A DNA stretch of 64,000 nt, from contig QANZ01022571.1 of assembly GCA_003254925.1 (NCBI GenBank), forward strand, positions 1 through 64,000, written 5' to 3'. The first letter of the stretch is position 1; each line of letters starts with the position of its first letter. The translations under genes and the position numbers were made by a program. Under the pieces are notes generated by a model. That model was given only the letters and a program-made list of their open reading frames with translations. It made no database searches and had not been told where the DNA came from. This document shows, piece after piece, positions 10,824 to 22,794 of the stretch. This DNA is from Chamaecrista fasciculata. Lineage: Eukaryota > Streptophyta > Magnoliopsida > Fabales > Fabaceae.

Positions 10824-11408
10824 ATGGCTATCCCAATGTGTTTCCTCTTCATTCTCACAACAACTACTACTGTTTCATCAACTTCTTCCACTAGTATTCT
10901 CACAAAACACCAATTCCCTTCTACTACTACTGTTTCATTAGCTTCTTCCAATACTGTCACAATAAAAGACCAAGTTCCCTGTACCATGTGTGCTGAGTGT
11001 GAGAATCCATGTCAGCCACTTCCTCCGCCACCGCCACCGCCTGTCGAGGAGTGTCCGCCACCTCCTCCGCCTCCCGTCGTGGAGTGCCCTCCGCCGCCGC
11101 CTCCTCCGTCACCTCCTCCGCCGTCTCCGCCGCCGGCTGTGGTTGAATGCCCACCACCACCGCAACCGTTATGTCCGGGTAATTGCGGGACGGTTCCGGC
11201 GCCACCGCCGCCACCGCCACCGCCACAGTGTCCGGGTAATTGCAAGCCACCATCGCCGTGGCCGGGGATAATGTTTCCGTACGATGATTCCCGTGGAGGG
11301 AAGTTGAAGCCGTTAACGGCGCCGTTTGGGGTTTCATCAATGCTGTCAATGTTGATTTCTGTGCTCCTTCTTTGTCTACTTCCGTATTACTCCTTCATTT
11401 ATATCTAG
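10824..11408 (+). CDS. Hydroxyproline-rich (extensin-like) cell-wall glycoprotein, probably GPI-anchored
   Basis: A single exon encodes 194 residues. The N-terminus MAIPMCFLFILTT is hydrophobic like a secretion signal, followed by a Ser/Thr-rich stretch. A cysteine cluster (PCTMCAECENPC, about 52-63) precedes the Pro-rich region (about 64-145), in which runs of six to eight prolines are separated by VEEC, VVEC, SPPPPSPPP and two CPGNC motifs. Proline runs of this kind are hydroxylated and O-glycosylated in plant walls. Residues after about 170 form a hydrophobic tail ending the protein, consistent with a GPI-anchor signal or a terminal membrane segment. It resembles small Arabidopsis hydroxyproline-rich proteins that start their proline region after a CTMC motif. 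The exact role is unknown. The Gly-rich frame on the opposite strand is a shadow of the proline codons. Confidence 0.85.
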   Translation: MAIPMCFLFILTTTTTVSSTSSTSILTKHQFPSTTTVSLASSNTVTIKDQVPCTMCAECENPCQPLPPPPPPPVEECPPPPPPPVVECPPPPPPPSPPPPSPPPAVVECPPPPQPLCPGNCGTVPAPPPPPPPPQCPGNCKPPSPWPGIMFPYDDSRGGKLKPLTAPFGVSSMLSMLISVLLLCLLPYYSFIYI

Positions 11409-12961
11409 TATGATATTCTTTTTAATTTGTCTTAGTGGATTTCTTCATGCATTATCTATGGACATGACTAAATAAAATACGAACTAGTGGTAATTATATT
11501 CCAGGAAATTAGCAAGGGAGACTCATGAACATTGATGTCAAAATGATGAATAAGGTGTACGTAGCAGTAGGAAGTAGTATAATATAATGATGGAGGACAA
11601 CAATGTGTGCCTTCATCTTAATTAAGTCTTTGTTTAGCATTGTATTGTTATGTCGTCCTCGTTGTCGTCATTGATTTAATTTGTGTCCAAAGAAAATTGA
11701 TAAGATAGTTTTGTTTAATCTGAGTCTGTGGATTGATTTAATTTACTGCATTCTAATTTCTAATTAACTATCCTTTCTGCTTTAAATTATGACCCCTTAG
11801 CTTATTTTCAACGAGACATGAAGAAATGGAATATATATATATATATATAAGTGATTTGTAAGCTAAGTATGATAATATATATGTAGGAATATGATTGGAT
11901 ATGATGAAGTGGGCAATAGTCGTCGAAAAAGAAGGAGGTATAATAATTAAGTGGGTGGGAATATATAGATGGCGCCTTTTGGGGTGTTTGTTGCAAATAA
12001 AGGAGGATTCGTGAAGTGAGGTGAGTGGAGAACAGACGTAGATCTATACGGTATGGAAGAGAAAGCTAGAGGTATGTAGGTAAGGGGATGGATTCTGCAG
12101 AACATATATGCTTAATTCTCAACCATGTTAAATTGTCAATACCATTTTTTCATATATAAATGTTATTTTCCTTGTTTTTTTGGTTGAACATGGAGATTAG
12201 TAGTACTGCAAAATGAATGGAGATTGGACGATGAAAGTGATCGAGGAATAAAGGTTTTATGCCACGGGATGGCGAATTGGCTTTATTCAGATTCATCACC
12301 TTCAACTTTTATATTTGGCACTATTCAATACTTTTGTCAAAATGGACACCCTACCTTACCTCACGCCTTCTTCGCTGTTTGTCCTATCCTAATAATATTA
12401 CCTAGCTATGCCCGCATTCGTCAAATATATTATTTCCGTCGCCTCACTTAGCTTCTCTTACCTTTAATATATATCAAGCGTTTCAAGTTTCAACACGTTA
12501 CACGCAGCATTAATGCTGACATTACTTATGTTCGGTAAAGTAACGCTTGCTAAAAGAAGAAAAGAGTAAAGTAACGCTGCATTTCAAAATTAAATAACCT
12601 ATCGCGACTATCATACGTATTCATCTTCTAAGAAATTTGGCCAAAAAAAAATGTTCTAAGAAATATTATTATCATTATTTTAATTAATTCAAAACCATAT
12701 CATATAGATCGAGATTATAATACATAAATAATTAATAAGTAATTGTAAGCTATAACACATTAAACAATAAGTTGAACTAACCTAATTCGTTTGATTGATG
12801 GATATTATTAGACAATAAACTCGAAGTCCCAGCTTGGCTTACTAGTTATGCTAAATAAACACTTCACACTTTTCCTTGGCAGACCAAGATAACCTCCATG
12901 CATGCTCCATCACATTTACTTGGTGCCAGGCCTGAACGTCAGAGTTTAAAGTAGTGTCCGG
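11409..12961. other. Intergenic, AT-rich
   Basis: Contains the 3' region of the proline-rich protein gene, a (TA)n run near 11832 and AT-rich sequence. I see no gene; the open frame at 12224-12451 has no recognisable features. Confidence 0.4.
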
Positions 12962-13615
12962 TGAACTTGGATCTACTATAGTGTCATTTCCTCTATAGTT
13001 CCTATAGTGAGAAATCACATCCATCTATTTGCTATCTTCTCATCTCGTCCGTTCATATTTCACTTAATTTTCTTTCTTCCACAGCTGATACGGTGCCTCT
13101 TGGATTCCAATCCTAAGCCCACCACGCCGGACTCCGACACCAGCGAAGGAAGCGGAGGCGGCATGTTCAATTCCTCCGACGATGACCGGAAATACGAGTG
13201 TCAATACTGTTGCCGTGCAAAATCTCATCATCTCCGCCTTCACTCTGTCGCCAAGAAGGACAAGAAAGTCATCAATGTTGATCTTCGCGTTGGCGTCGAG
13301 GTCGAAACCATCAAGAAATACAATGCTCGAAAAAACTAGGTGGAGGTCAGCGAGGTGTGCTTTGTGATGGAATCCAAGAGACGATGAGCCGATGATGATG
13401 ACGGCGATGATCTTAGAGTTAAGGATCGAGTGTTTGAGGAAGGAAAATGTCCAAAATTGGGATCAAAGTGTCCAAAAGGCGTCATTTCAGCTGTGGAGTA
13501 AAGAAAAAAAAAAAGAAATATGGACTGACAGGATGAGAAGATAGCAAATAGACATATGTGATTCCTTACCACAGGAACTATAGAGGCAATGCCACTATAG
13601 TTGATCCGGGTTCAA
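12962..13615. mobile_element. Probable Pack-MULE: long terminal inverted repeats around captured gene pieces
   Basis: The left arm (about 12962-13088) and right arm (about 13486-13615) are inverted copies: both contain ACTATAGTG, CCTCTATAGTTCCT, AATCACAT, CTATTTGCTATCTTCTCAT and CCACAGCTGA in mirrored order. Arms of about 125 bp suit Mutator-like elements. The interior is GC-richer than its surroundings and encodes, at about 13096-13209 on the plus strand, an acidic Ser-rich stretch leading into RKYECQYCCR, the first half of a plant QALGGH-type C2H2 zinc finger. The QALGGH helix itself is missing and unrelated sequence follows. No transposase is present. I could not find a convincing 9-bp target duplication. 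Confidence 0.65.
13096..13210 (+). pseudogene. Captured fragment of a C2H2 zinc-finger gene
   Basis: The frame reads LLDSNPKPTTPDSDTSEGS, an acidic Ser-rich stretch, then DDDRKYECQYCCR. Plant one-finger C2H2 regulators of the GIS/ZFP5/ZFP8 type have the same layout just before EFANSQALGGHQNAH. Here the sequence switches to unrelated residues right after the second cysteine pair, so only the first half of the finger is kept. The recognition is from memory of the family. Confidence 0.6.
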
Positions 13616-13649
13616 GTATCCTAAATTCTTACAAAAGTCTTATTATCCA

Positions 13650-14405
13650 ACAAAAAAAAAAGTAATACTAACAAATGCCCTTACGATACTTGTTAAAGTG
13701 TATTAATTACGCTTTGAAAATGTAATTTATATTTTAAAATATAAATATATTTTAGAATTTTACATAAGTAATAACTCTTTGTCTCTTTTAATTTTTAAAA
13801 TTAATATACCCTTATCTATATTTTATTAATTTTTATGTTTTAATTGACAAAACTTATTTTCAGTATATTTGTTATATATATATATAGGGCTTTTTAACAA
13901 TATTATAAGGTTTGATTTGTACTAATTTTATTAATAATTTGATATTTAAAAAAATTAAATACAATATTTTAAATATCAGTGTGTATAATAGAAGAAGAAG
14001 AATTTAATTTCATAACACATGATCATCTTTTCTTTTTTCGCCTGACGTGATGTTTGATCATTAACTCTTAGAAAAATAAAAGTGAAGATCTTTGAAAAAA
14101 ATATGAAGTGCATATGGCATATGGGATATATATTTTTGTATGAGAGAATGACTAATCAGGAAGAGAAAAGTTGAATGGACGATTATTTGTTTTTTTTAAT
14201 TGTAAGAATTAATAAAATAGAGATGAGGGTATTTTAGTCTTAAAAATTAAAAGGGACAAAGAGTTACTTTTTATGTAAAAATCTAAAATATATTTATATT
14301 TTTAAAATAGAAATTACATTTTTAAAGTGTAATTTATATTTTCAAAGTAGAAATTATATTTTTAAAGTATATTTATATTTTCAAATAGAAATTACATTAC
14401 CAAAA
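13650..14405. repeat. AT-rich fold-back element
   Basis: Sequence around 13680-13830 (TTTTACATAAGTAATAACTC, TTTGTCTCTTTTAATTTTTA, CTATATTTTATTAATT) recurs inverted around 14204-14400 (AATTAATAAAATAGAGATGA, TTAAAAGGGACAAAGAGTTA). The arms are about 150 bp and the centre is AT-rich. It looks like a MITE or fold-back transposon with no coding capacity. Confidence 0.65.
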
Positions 14406-15321
14406 AACCTAAATTTCTTAAAGATCCCCACTTTAACGTTGGATCACCGGAAGGTGTTGACTGTTAACTAATTCAAAACTCTTAGGTCAAAATCTGATAT
14501 TGGTCCTTGAAGTAAGATAATTTTTGTTTTTGTCCTTGAAGTATTCTTCTTTCCAATTTGTTCCATTGTTAGTTCCTATTGTGATACAGTCTGATTTTTG
14601 TTATCTTTGAGCTGAATAATTAACTTGAATAATTTTTATCTCGTATATGTCGTAATAAATGAATTGTCAAAAAAAAAAAATATTATCATTATCTCACGAT
14701 AATAACAAATATTAATATCGGTTAAAATTTGACTATTATTAAATAATGATATTAATATAATTGAGCATTTTACTTTTGTGTAAAATTGTAAAATATTATA
14801 AATTTATTTTTGAAAATACCGGAAATCATGCAACATTTTTCAAAAAAAAAGTTAAAAAAAATTTGTACAAAACACATTTTTATCATATTTTTTATTCCCA
14901 AAACTAAAATAGAAAACAAAGCAACCAAACATGGCTAAAATTGTGACAATATTTATCTCTCCCTCCATCAACTCAGTACGTATATGTATGTTGTCCAAAA
15001 GAACATTGATATATGTGTAAGAGAAAAATTGTCAAAATTAATTGTCTATCTCAAAGATAATGATAGAAATCAAACTAAATCATGATAGAGACTAATGACG
15101 ACCAAAACAGAATTTATCCTATATTTTAAGACCAATATGAGATTTTGACTAAAATCTTATCCACGTGAATAGCGCCCAAACTCATCGAAAATTCAAATTC
15201 AAATTCGTTTGCCAACTCACTACTTCACTCTGCCTCTGCCTTTTTAGTTTCTTCTTCCACATTTGTTTTCTTCAACCGTCTCCAATATAGACTCTGTGGA
15301 TCGCTGCTTCCGCAATTTAAT
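14406..15321. other. Intergenic, upstream of the GH1 gene
   Basis: AT-rich sequence with no gene visible. The final 150 bases should hold the GH1 gene promoter and leader. Confidence 0.4.
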
Positions 15322-15976
15322 ATGGCAACCAAGGAGACATCCGCTACCACGCTCCACCACCCTCCTTACTTCCATGTTTTTTCTCTCTCACTCTCTTTCA
15401 TTTCTTATTATCTTCTTTACATGCTTTTTGCTGACTCCATTTCTGGTTTTTTTCCTTTTGCAGATGATAGTAGATGCCATTTCTTCATTGAATGACCGCA
15501 CGGGCTCAAGCCACCAAGCAATTGCAAAGTTCATCGAGCACAAACACGAGAATCTTCTGCCCTCAAATTACAGGACATTGCTCTCTGTCCAACTCAGGAA
15601 TTTCGTCAGATCGGAGAGGCTCTTCAAGGTGAATAACTCCTACAAGATTTCCTCCTCGGAGAAGTCGAAATTGGCAATTCACGAAATCCAGAGCGATAAA
15701 ACACCCAAACCGAAGGCTGCCGTGAAGATCACAGAGAAGAAGGGACCTAAAACGAAGAGGCTGAGTCATGTGAAGACGCCGGAGGCTCTGAAGAACGATG
15801 CTAAGAAGAAGTCGATGGCCTCCTCGGTAGCGAAAGTGAAGCGTCTGAGTCAGGTCAAGACCCCTGAAGTAATGAAGAAGAAGAAGTCGACGAATGGTAA
15901 TGTTGCTCCTTTGAACAGAAAAACTACTTCCAAGCCCAATATTTCTTCTAGGCCTGCAAAGAGGGCTAGGAAATAA
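15322..15976 (+). CDS. GH1-domain (linker histone H1/HMGA-like) DNA-binding protein
   Basis: Two exons, 15322-15375 and 15464-15976, give 188 residues. The first reads MATKETSATTLHHPPYFH, the second MIVDAISSLNDRTGSSHQAI and onwards. The intron has GT-AG borders and a pyrimidine-rich acceptor. Residues about 13-85 form a winged-helix GH1 domain: HPPYF, the AISSLNDRTGSSHQAIAKFI helix region, LLPSNYRTLLSVQL and a final basic FKVNNSYKI. The tail is lysine-rich with an internal repeat (KRLSHVKTPE and KRLSQVKTPE) and ends RPAKRARK, a likely nuclear signal. It should bind linker or promoter DNA in chromatin. I see no clear AT-hook RGRP motif, so an H1-like protein is more likely than HMGA. It is shorter than canonical H1. 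Confidence 0.88.
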
Positions 15977-16404
15977 GTTATTCGATTATGTTGTTGAATT
16001 TTTTTTTTTTTGGTCCACATTATGTTGTTGAATGAATGCTAGTAAAATATTATAGGTTTTCTTGATTTGTTTCTCCTTCAGTGTTTTTTTGGTATTTCTA
16101 TTTCCTAGTTTATGTATATTTTAGTGGATATTGAAATGTTGACTAATGGTGATCACAGTAGTTGTGAGTTGTGACTGCATTGTGGCTCGTTCTCTTCTGT
16201 TTCTGTTTTGTCTTCTTTTTAAAGGCAACAACTTTCTGGTTCAAAAAAAAAAAAGGCAACAACTTTTGGGCCTTTGGGTCAAGCATTTGGTTTTGTAATT
16301 TAACAGTTGAGAGTTGAGATTGTGATGACTGGTCCAAAGGCCCACTAAATGGAATATTTATCGCCAATATAAAATCTAGAGAGAGATTGGGAGAATATGT
16401 TGGC
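15977..16404. other. 3' region of the GH1 gene and spacer
   Basis: T-rich sequence containing the probable 3' untranslated region. No gene visible. Confidence 0.4.
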
Positions 16405-16791
16405 TAAAGTGCACTTTTGGTCCTATAACTTTTGCTAAAGTCTCAAATTGGTCTCATATCTTTTGTTCAAGCTGCAGATTTGGTCCCGTAATACACTTTT
16501 GGTCCTATATCTTTGGTCTCATATATTTTAGTCATATTGCGAAATTGGTCCCATATCTTTGGGTCAGATGCAGAATTGGTCATATATATTTGGATCAGGT
16601 GAGACTGACGGTGAAAGTTTTTGCAAAAATATGTGATCAATTCTGCAACTTGGCCAAAAGATATGAGACCAAAAGTGATAATGGACCAAATTTGCAACTT
16701 TTTGCAAAGATATGAGACTAAAAGTGCAATAAAAAAAGTTATGAGACCAAATTGAGACTTGAACAAAAGTTATGGGACTAAAAGTGCACTT
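16405..16791. mobile_element. Palindromic MITE-like element (GTGCACTTTTGGTCC ends)
   Basis: The left end AAGTGCACTTTTGGTCCTAT is mirrored at the right end by GGGACTAAAAGTGCACTTTT. Inside, the phrases CTCATATCTTTTG, TTGGTCTCATA and their complements repeat several times in both orientations. There is no coding capacity. This is a common non-autonomous fold-back repeat type in plant genomes. Confidence 0.6.
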
Positions 16792-19700
16792 TTAATCTAG
16801 AAGAAATAAATAGAACACGGGGCCACCAGTAAAGAGTGACATTAATGAGGACAACTAATCAAGTGCCTTCCTTCCATATCACGAACATGGATACAGATCC
16901 ATCATTGATTGCTGGGTCCGTTTTCTTTCTGATTTGGCATCCCTCTTTAATAGCATCATAGCATCGACGACATTTTGTCTAATAAATCAATCCTTACAAT
17001 AATAAAATCAACAACCATTTCAAACAATTATGGTTAAATAAAAAAATAAACTGGATGATAAGTTAATCTTTTAGTTTGTCATTTATACGAAGAAACACAA
17101 CAGCTTGTCTAGTGATGCGACTGTTTTGCTTATGCACGCATGTATTGTCCCGCGAGGAATGATAACTTGAAAATTGGAATTTATTAAAATTCAAGGGGGA
17201 TTAATGATGCACTGTATTGGTGGAGAATTTGGTATTTGCCTATTTGGAAAATGCCTATGCCGTCAGCCATGATCCAAGGTCTTTGCCATGGACAAATGGA
17301 TAAGCTCCCATTGAATTAATAACAGTATAACACGATTCTCATTCTGCTATGTTTAAAATTGTGGTCCACCCAAAAAAAAAAAAATCAATATTGGTGCAGA
17401 GTACAGACTACAGTTGTCACCTAGTAAGTTCATGTAAAGCATGTTATATAATTTTAGAAACGATAAAATCGTCTGAACCAAAAGGGCCAATAAATGCTAA
17501 ACCGCACTTGTATACTTGTTTCCTTTCGTTACGGAATATGAAATCAATAAAATCACGACTTGGTATTTTTACGATGGGTCGGGGTAAGTGTCTTTATGCT
17601 TGATGCACTGACCTGTCTATGATATTAATTCGAGGCTGCTATGTACTTATAAGCGTATCAAAATCAGATGTCATGCTCACATTCCTGTTGGCATATAATA
17701 GATGAATTGGGATTTCATAGACCACCAACTAGCAATACAAGAATTATGAAACTCAACGTGATATTCGTTAGTAGCGTTATAATCCCAAGTGAGGCAAGAC
17801 AGCGAAGGAAGGAAGCATGCGTAATAAATATTCGCACCTAGTCGCTGAGATTGAGATTGTGGAGATCGTTAGCTCTTTGAATTAATAATCCCCAAAAATA
17901 TATGTTGTTAGGCTTGGACTTGGGGAGATTTCGCTATCCAGAATCCAATGTAGCGATTTAAAAGAATAAATGGAACCAAAGTCATGAATAATGAAGTTAG
18001 TTACTACTGTTCTATATATATATATACCAGAGGTTTTGCGTGCCCGTTACGACACGCAAATATGTATGTAAAATAAATGAGGGACTAAATCGTTAACTCA
18101 ATAAAAAAGAAGGGATCAAATAATAATTTCTCTCTTATTATTAATTTTGTACTATAGTTTTAAATTGTGGACGACCAGAAAGGGGTGGAGCCATATAATA
18201 TAAGATATATATATATATATGATGTTTTAGATAACTTTTTTTTTTCCAAAATATCTGATGTTTTACAAANATATGGACGACGAGAAAGGGGTGGAGCCAT
18301 ATAAATATTAATATAGATATAGATATCAATTAAACCCAAAACATCCATCTATATCATTGCCTTTAAATTTTTATCTTATTTATGGACAATGGAATATTTT
18401 AATATGTATACACACGCCATGCTATTGGGCAAAACAACTCTATTAAATGAGATTTCAGCCTCCACTTACATAAAGTACCATAAGATTTTTTTTGTTTTTG
18501 TTTTTGATCATTCGACTATCGTAAGAGATCGATATGAAAAAATAGCTAGATAGTTGATAAAATGCTAATACTTAAGTCATGAGCCTGCTTAAACTTATAC
18601 TGACAAAAAATAGTTATAATCGTTGCACTGAAATTAAAGTTTAAACAATTTTTTCACGAAAGACGAAAAATTGAGTATTATCTAAGAGGATAGATTTGCT
18701 AAACCAACGAAAACACAAATATGCATGTAACATTTATTATTTATCATGTATGTAGAATTATTGAAAGAGTGATCGAGCCAACAAAGATCTCCAACCTAAT
18801 AGCTTCAACGATGATAGTAATTAATAAGTAGTAACTGTACAACTTGGAAGAAAGATAATTTAGAAGAATAGAGATAGTCTAGGAAATTAATTGTTAGTAT
18901 ATAATTTTAGAGGCTGGGAAAGCTTTCAAGATAGTATATATATATATATATAAATATAGATATATGCAATTCATATAGTGCAGTATATTGCTTATTTTTA
19001 TTTTTCAATTAGAAAAAAGCATATAAAAGAAAAAAAAAAAAAACAAAACGCCTGACTTATTTGTAGCACAATATAATATATTAAATGATGTTGTTATTGA
19101 TTATTAGACTATTTTCAGATTTAAATATATTTCTTGACAATATAATAGTTCTTTAAACAATTCAACTCTCACTATATTTTTGTTATTAACTCAGTAACTC
19201 TCACTATTATATATTGATTATTTCCTTTTTTGGACAGATACAATAGCTGCTATATGATATTGCTGATCAATATATAATTAGTAGTATGCTTTTAAGGCCG
19301 TTAGACTTAAGTTGGTGTTAGCTGGTAACATTTATCATTGCATTAAGTATTTAAGTGTCAATGGCCACCTAAATTAAATAATTGGACATTCATCATTGAA
19401 ATTTCTTACAGTAGCAAAATATTAATCAAATGTGTGAGCATTCTCAAATTTTATTTTTGGCTACAATATAGTTTTGGTCTCTTAACTTGGGGTTCGATTT
19501 TTTTTATATAGAAATCTAGTAAAATATATTAGATAAAAGTCAAATAATACTTATAATCGTTCAAAATTTCAAAACTGATACAATAGAGAAAGCATAAAAA
19601 TGTAAACATTCTTGAACTAAAGGCGAATTGAGTGCATAAATAAGTCAAATATGGAAGAGATCATGTGGACAAACTGATCCTATAAAGAATAAATCCGGAA

Positions 19701-20243
19701 GATGAAAATAATCACAAAGTGTGTTGTCAACAAACTATTTACTATCATCATAGTACTATTGATCATAAATGAAATCACTATCTGGACTCTAGATGCCATC
19801 AACTTCCACCCATACTTGCTAGTAGAGCCCGAAAACATGATTAAAAGGTAAGGAACATCAACTTCACAATGATAGATGCCACAACCTTTGCCAAATATTC
19901 AAACATAGAAAACAAAATCAGATCCAATAAGAAAACCACAAGAAGATTGAGATGTGATGAGTTTATTGAAGAGAAAAGAGTAGCAGATCTAAACAGAACG
20001 ATATCAAATCTAACGAAGAGCGGATGAGGCAGCGAGGAAGACGTGGTAGGATGGAGAGTAGAAACGGTGAAACGTGGCGAGGAAGGAAGGAAGCACGACA
20101 ACAAGGATACAACACAACTAAGTTAAAGAGAAACACGACCCGATGACAAAGAGAAACACGACCTGAAGGCGGATAGAACCACAACCCAGATGCAATGGGA
20201 AGAAGATCAATATTTTGAGAAGTGGAGGGAGAGGGCCACCACT
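16792..20243. other. Gene-poor AT-rich region
   Basis: No supportable gene across about 3.4 kb. It contains (TA)n runs near 18015, 18208 and 18938, a poly-A run near 19029 and one unknown base at 18270. Minus-strand open frames at 19841-20184 have no recognisable domain. Confidence 0.4.
18168..18308. repeat. Direct repeat pair of about 30 bp
   Basis: GAAAGGGGTGGAGCCATATA, preceded by TGGACGACCA in one copy and TGGACGACGA in the other, occurs at about 18169-18199 and 18273-18303. Both copies sit beside a TGATGTTTTA phrase, so this is a short local tandem duplication about 104 bp apart. Confidence 0.7.
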
Positions 20244-20581
20244 AGGGATGGCAACGGATGGATATCCGGTGGTTTTGCTACTATCCGTATCCGTATCCGT
20301 TTATCCTATCCAATATCCGTACCCTATCCGTATCCGATAAATTAATATCCGTATCCGCACCCTATCCGATATCCGGTATCCGACGGACACCCGAAATATC
20401 CGAAATATCTATGGATATAGGATAGGATATCCTATTTTATAAATCGGATATATCGGGTACCCGATATCCATTATCCGCCAACGAATATAATTAAATGAAA
20501 TTATTATTTATTTACATTTTAAATTTATTTTTTAAAATAAAAAATTAAATATAAATAACTAAAATATGATTCTTTAAAAAA
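20244..20581. mobile_element. Left end of a hAT-like element with ATCCG repeats, right part lost in gap
   Basis: It begins with TAGGGATGGCAACGG, the terminal motif of a widespread plant non-autonomous hAT group. It is then dominated by repeats of TATCCGTATCCG, with GGATATCCGG variants to about 20480. The right end would lie in the N gap. Confidence 0.5.
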
Positions 20582-21539
20582 NNNNNNNNNNNNNNNNNNN
20601 NNNNNNNNNNNNNNNNNNNNNNNNNNNNNNNNNNNNNNNNNNNNNNNNNNNNNNNNNNNNNNNNNNNNNNNNNNNNNNNNNNNNNNNNNNNNNNNNNNNN
20701 NNNNNNNNNNNNNNNNNNNNNNNNNNNNNNNNNNNNNNNNNNNNNNNNNNNNNNNNNNNNNNNNNNNNNNNNNNNNNNNNNNNNNNNNNNNNNNNNNNNN
20801 NNNNNNNNNNNNNNNNNNNNNNNNNNNNNNNNNNNNNNNNNNNNNNNNNNNNNNNNNNNNNNNNNNNNNNNNNNNNNNNNNNNNNNNNNNNNNNNNNNNN
20901 NNNNNNNNNNNNNNNNNNNNNNNNNNNNNNNNNNNNNNNNNNNNNNNNNNNNNNNNNNNNNNNNNNNNNNNNNNNNNNNNNNNNNNNNNNNNNNNNNNNN
21001 NNNNNNNNNNNNNNNNNNNNNNNNNNNNNNNNNNNNNNNNNNNNNNNNNNNNNNNNNNNNNNNNNNNNNNNNNNNNNNNNNNNNNNNNNNNNNNNNNNNN
21101 NNNNNNNNNNNNNNNNNNNNNNNNNNNNNNNNNNNNNNNNNNNNNNNNNNNNNNNNNNNNNNNNNNNNNNNNNNNNNNNNNNNNNNNNNNNNNNNNNNNN
21201 NNNNNNNNNNNNNNNNNNNNNNNNNNNNNNNNNNNNNNNNNNNNNNNNNNNNNNNNNNNNNNNNNNNNNNNNNNNNNNNNNNNNNNNNNNNNNNNNNNNN
21301 NNNNNNNNNNNNNNNNNNNNNNNNNNNNNNNNNNNNNNNNNNNNNNNNNNNNNNNNNNNNNNNNNNNNNNNNNNNNNNNNNNNNNNNNNNNNNNNNNNNN
21401 NNNNNNNNNNNNNNNNNNNNNNNNNNNNNNNNNNNNNNNNNNNNNNNNNNNNNNNNNNNNNNNNNNNNNNNNNNNNNNNNNNNNNNNNNNNNNNNNNNNN
21501 NNNNNNNNNNNNNNNNNNNNNNNNNNNNNNNNNNNNNNN
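20582..21539. other. Assembly gap (N)
   Basis: 958 unknown bases. Apparent open frames that cross it are artefacts. Confidence 1.
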
Positions 21540-21699
21540 CAAAAAAAAAAAAAAGAGTTAGGTACTATACCCAATTGATCTTATTTCTATCAATAAAGTA
21601 TTTTTCATATATATCCTCTAATTAAAATTCACATCATACTTAAAAGTATTTAATTATCTATCAATTATGTTGAATCTGGTTAGTATACTTGATTTGGAT

Positions 21700-21920
21700 C
21701 TATGAAGCATGAACATTAACACGGACACAGGACACCACACTGATACAGATATATTGACACGTCAAATTCTTAAGATTACACGACACGACACAACATATAT
21801 TTATATATATATATAAATAATTAAAAATTCATAAATTTTGATAAAAATTTAAGAATTACAATATCTAATCATAATATATATTATAGATTTAGATTATTCA
21901 AGAGTTGTAGATTCAAAACA
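21700..21920. mobile_element. Partial copy of the GAAGCATG hAT-type MITE
   Basis: CTATGAAGCATGAACATT, then ACACGGACAC, TTGACACGTCAAATTCT, TTACACGACACGACAC and CATATATTTATATATA match, with substitutions, the left half of the complete element at 24788-25133. No matching right end is visible. Confidence 0.65.
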
Positions 21921-22794
21921 TATTGTATGTTGTGCTAAACACCCGAAGAAAAAAGTTTTATTACTTTGTAGTATTATTCAATTTAATGATCTCGAGAAAA
22001 TAAATGTATAATTCATGATTTATTATTGAATGAAGGCTCATCTTATTAGTTCTATTATTCTTATAACCTTATGCACGCTTGTTATTTAATAAGTTAAAAA
22101 TTTAAAAAATATGTACTTTTTAGAATCTTAAAACCACTCCTTCCATGAGATTGAATAGTGCTACCATACTAAAGTGTAGAGAGAGAAAATGTTAATGGGA
22201 TCAGCCTATTGACACTTCCTCTCTCTAACTGTGTTTTTCTCTCTCTCCATTACAATGTAATAGCACTAGAGAAGATCCACCCTACTCTTTTCATCTCTCA
22301 ATTGATTCTTCAAAATTAACACTTATATCAGCTTCAAAAACCTTAAAACATGTTAAACACTCTTTTTTCACTCTCTTAATTACTCTTACTTTTCTAAATT
22401 CTCTCCTAATTTTAGTGTCAAAGTATTTTCACAAAGATGTGATTGTGAACTCATTATAGGTCTTTCGTTGGAACAGAAATCAACCATCCACCCAACGATT
22501 AAGGCAAATTTCCCAACTTTATTTTAATTGGTTAATTCATAAAAAAAGACTTGTACTGTGATTATTTATTATTTAATATTAATAATAAAGGAACATGGGA
22601 ATATGTGGAGTGTGAGCGGGTTAATGGGTTGATAGTACCCATGTACCTAACATAAGTGATAAATACATGTCCTCATCACTCTGTCTCACCCACCCACACC
22701 CCCTTTCCTTTCCTTTCGTTTCCGTGTTTGTTCATGTGTGGAAAGAGCTTTTGTTGTTGAGGGAAGAAGAGTAAGGAAGCTAGGTGTGAAGTCA
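21921..22794. other. Upstream region of the basic unknown protein gene
   Basis: AT-rich, with a CT-rich stretch at 22680-22720 (CCACCCACACCCCCTTTCC) that probably belongs to the leader of the gene starting at 22795. An ATG at 22734 opens a very short upstream frame (eight residues or fewer). Confidence 0.4.

Noticed and set aside
10957-11349. Minus-strand Gly- and Ala-rich open frames opposite the proline-rich gene
   Set aside because: They mirror proline codons (CCN) of the real gene on the plus strand and have no signal peptide or start context.
20525-21574. Long minus-strand open frame of 349 codons
   Set aside because: Almost entirely N; it only reflects the assembly gap. The same applies to the frames across 36466-36889.
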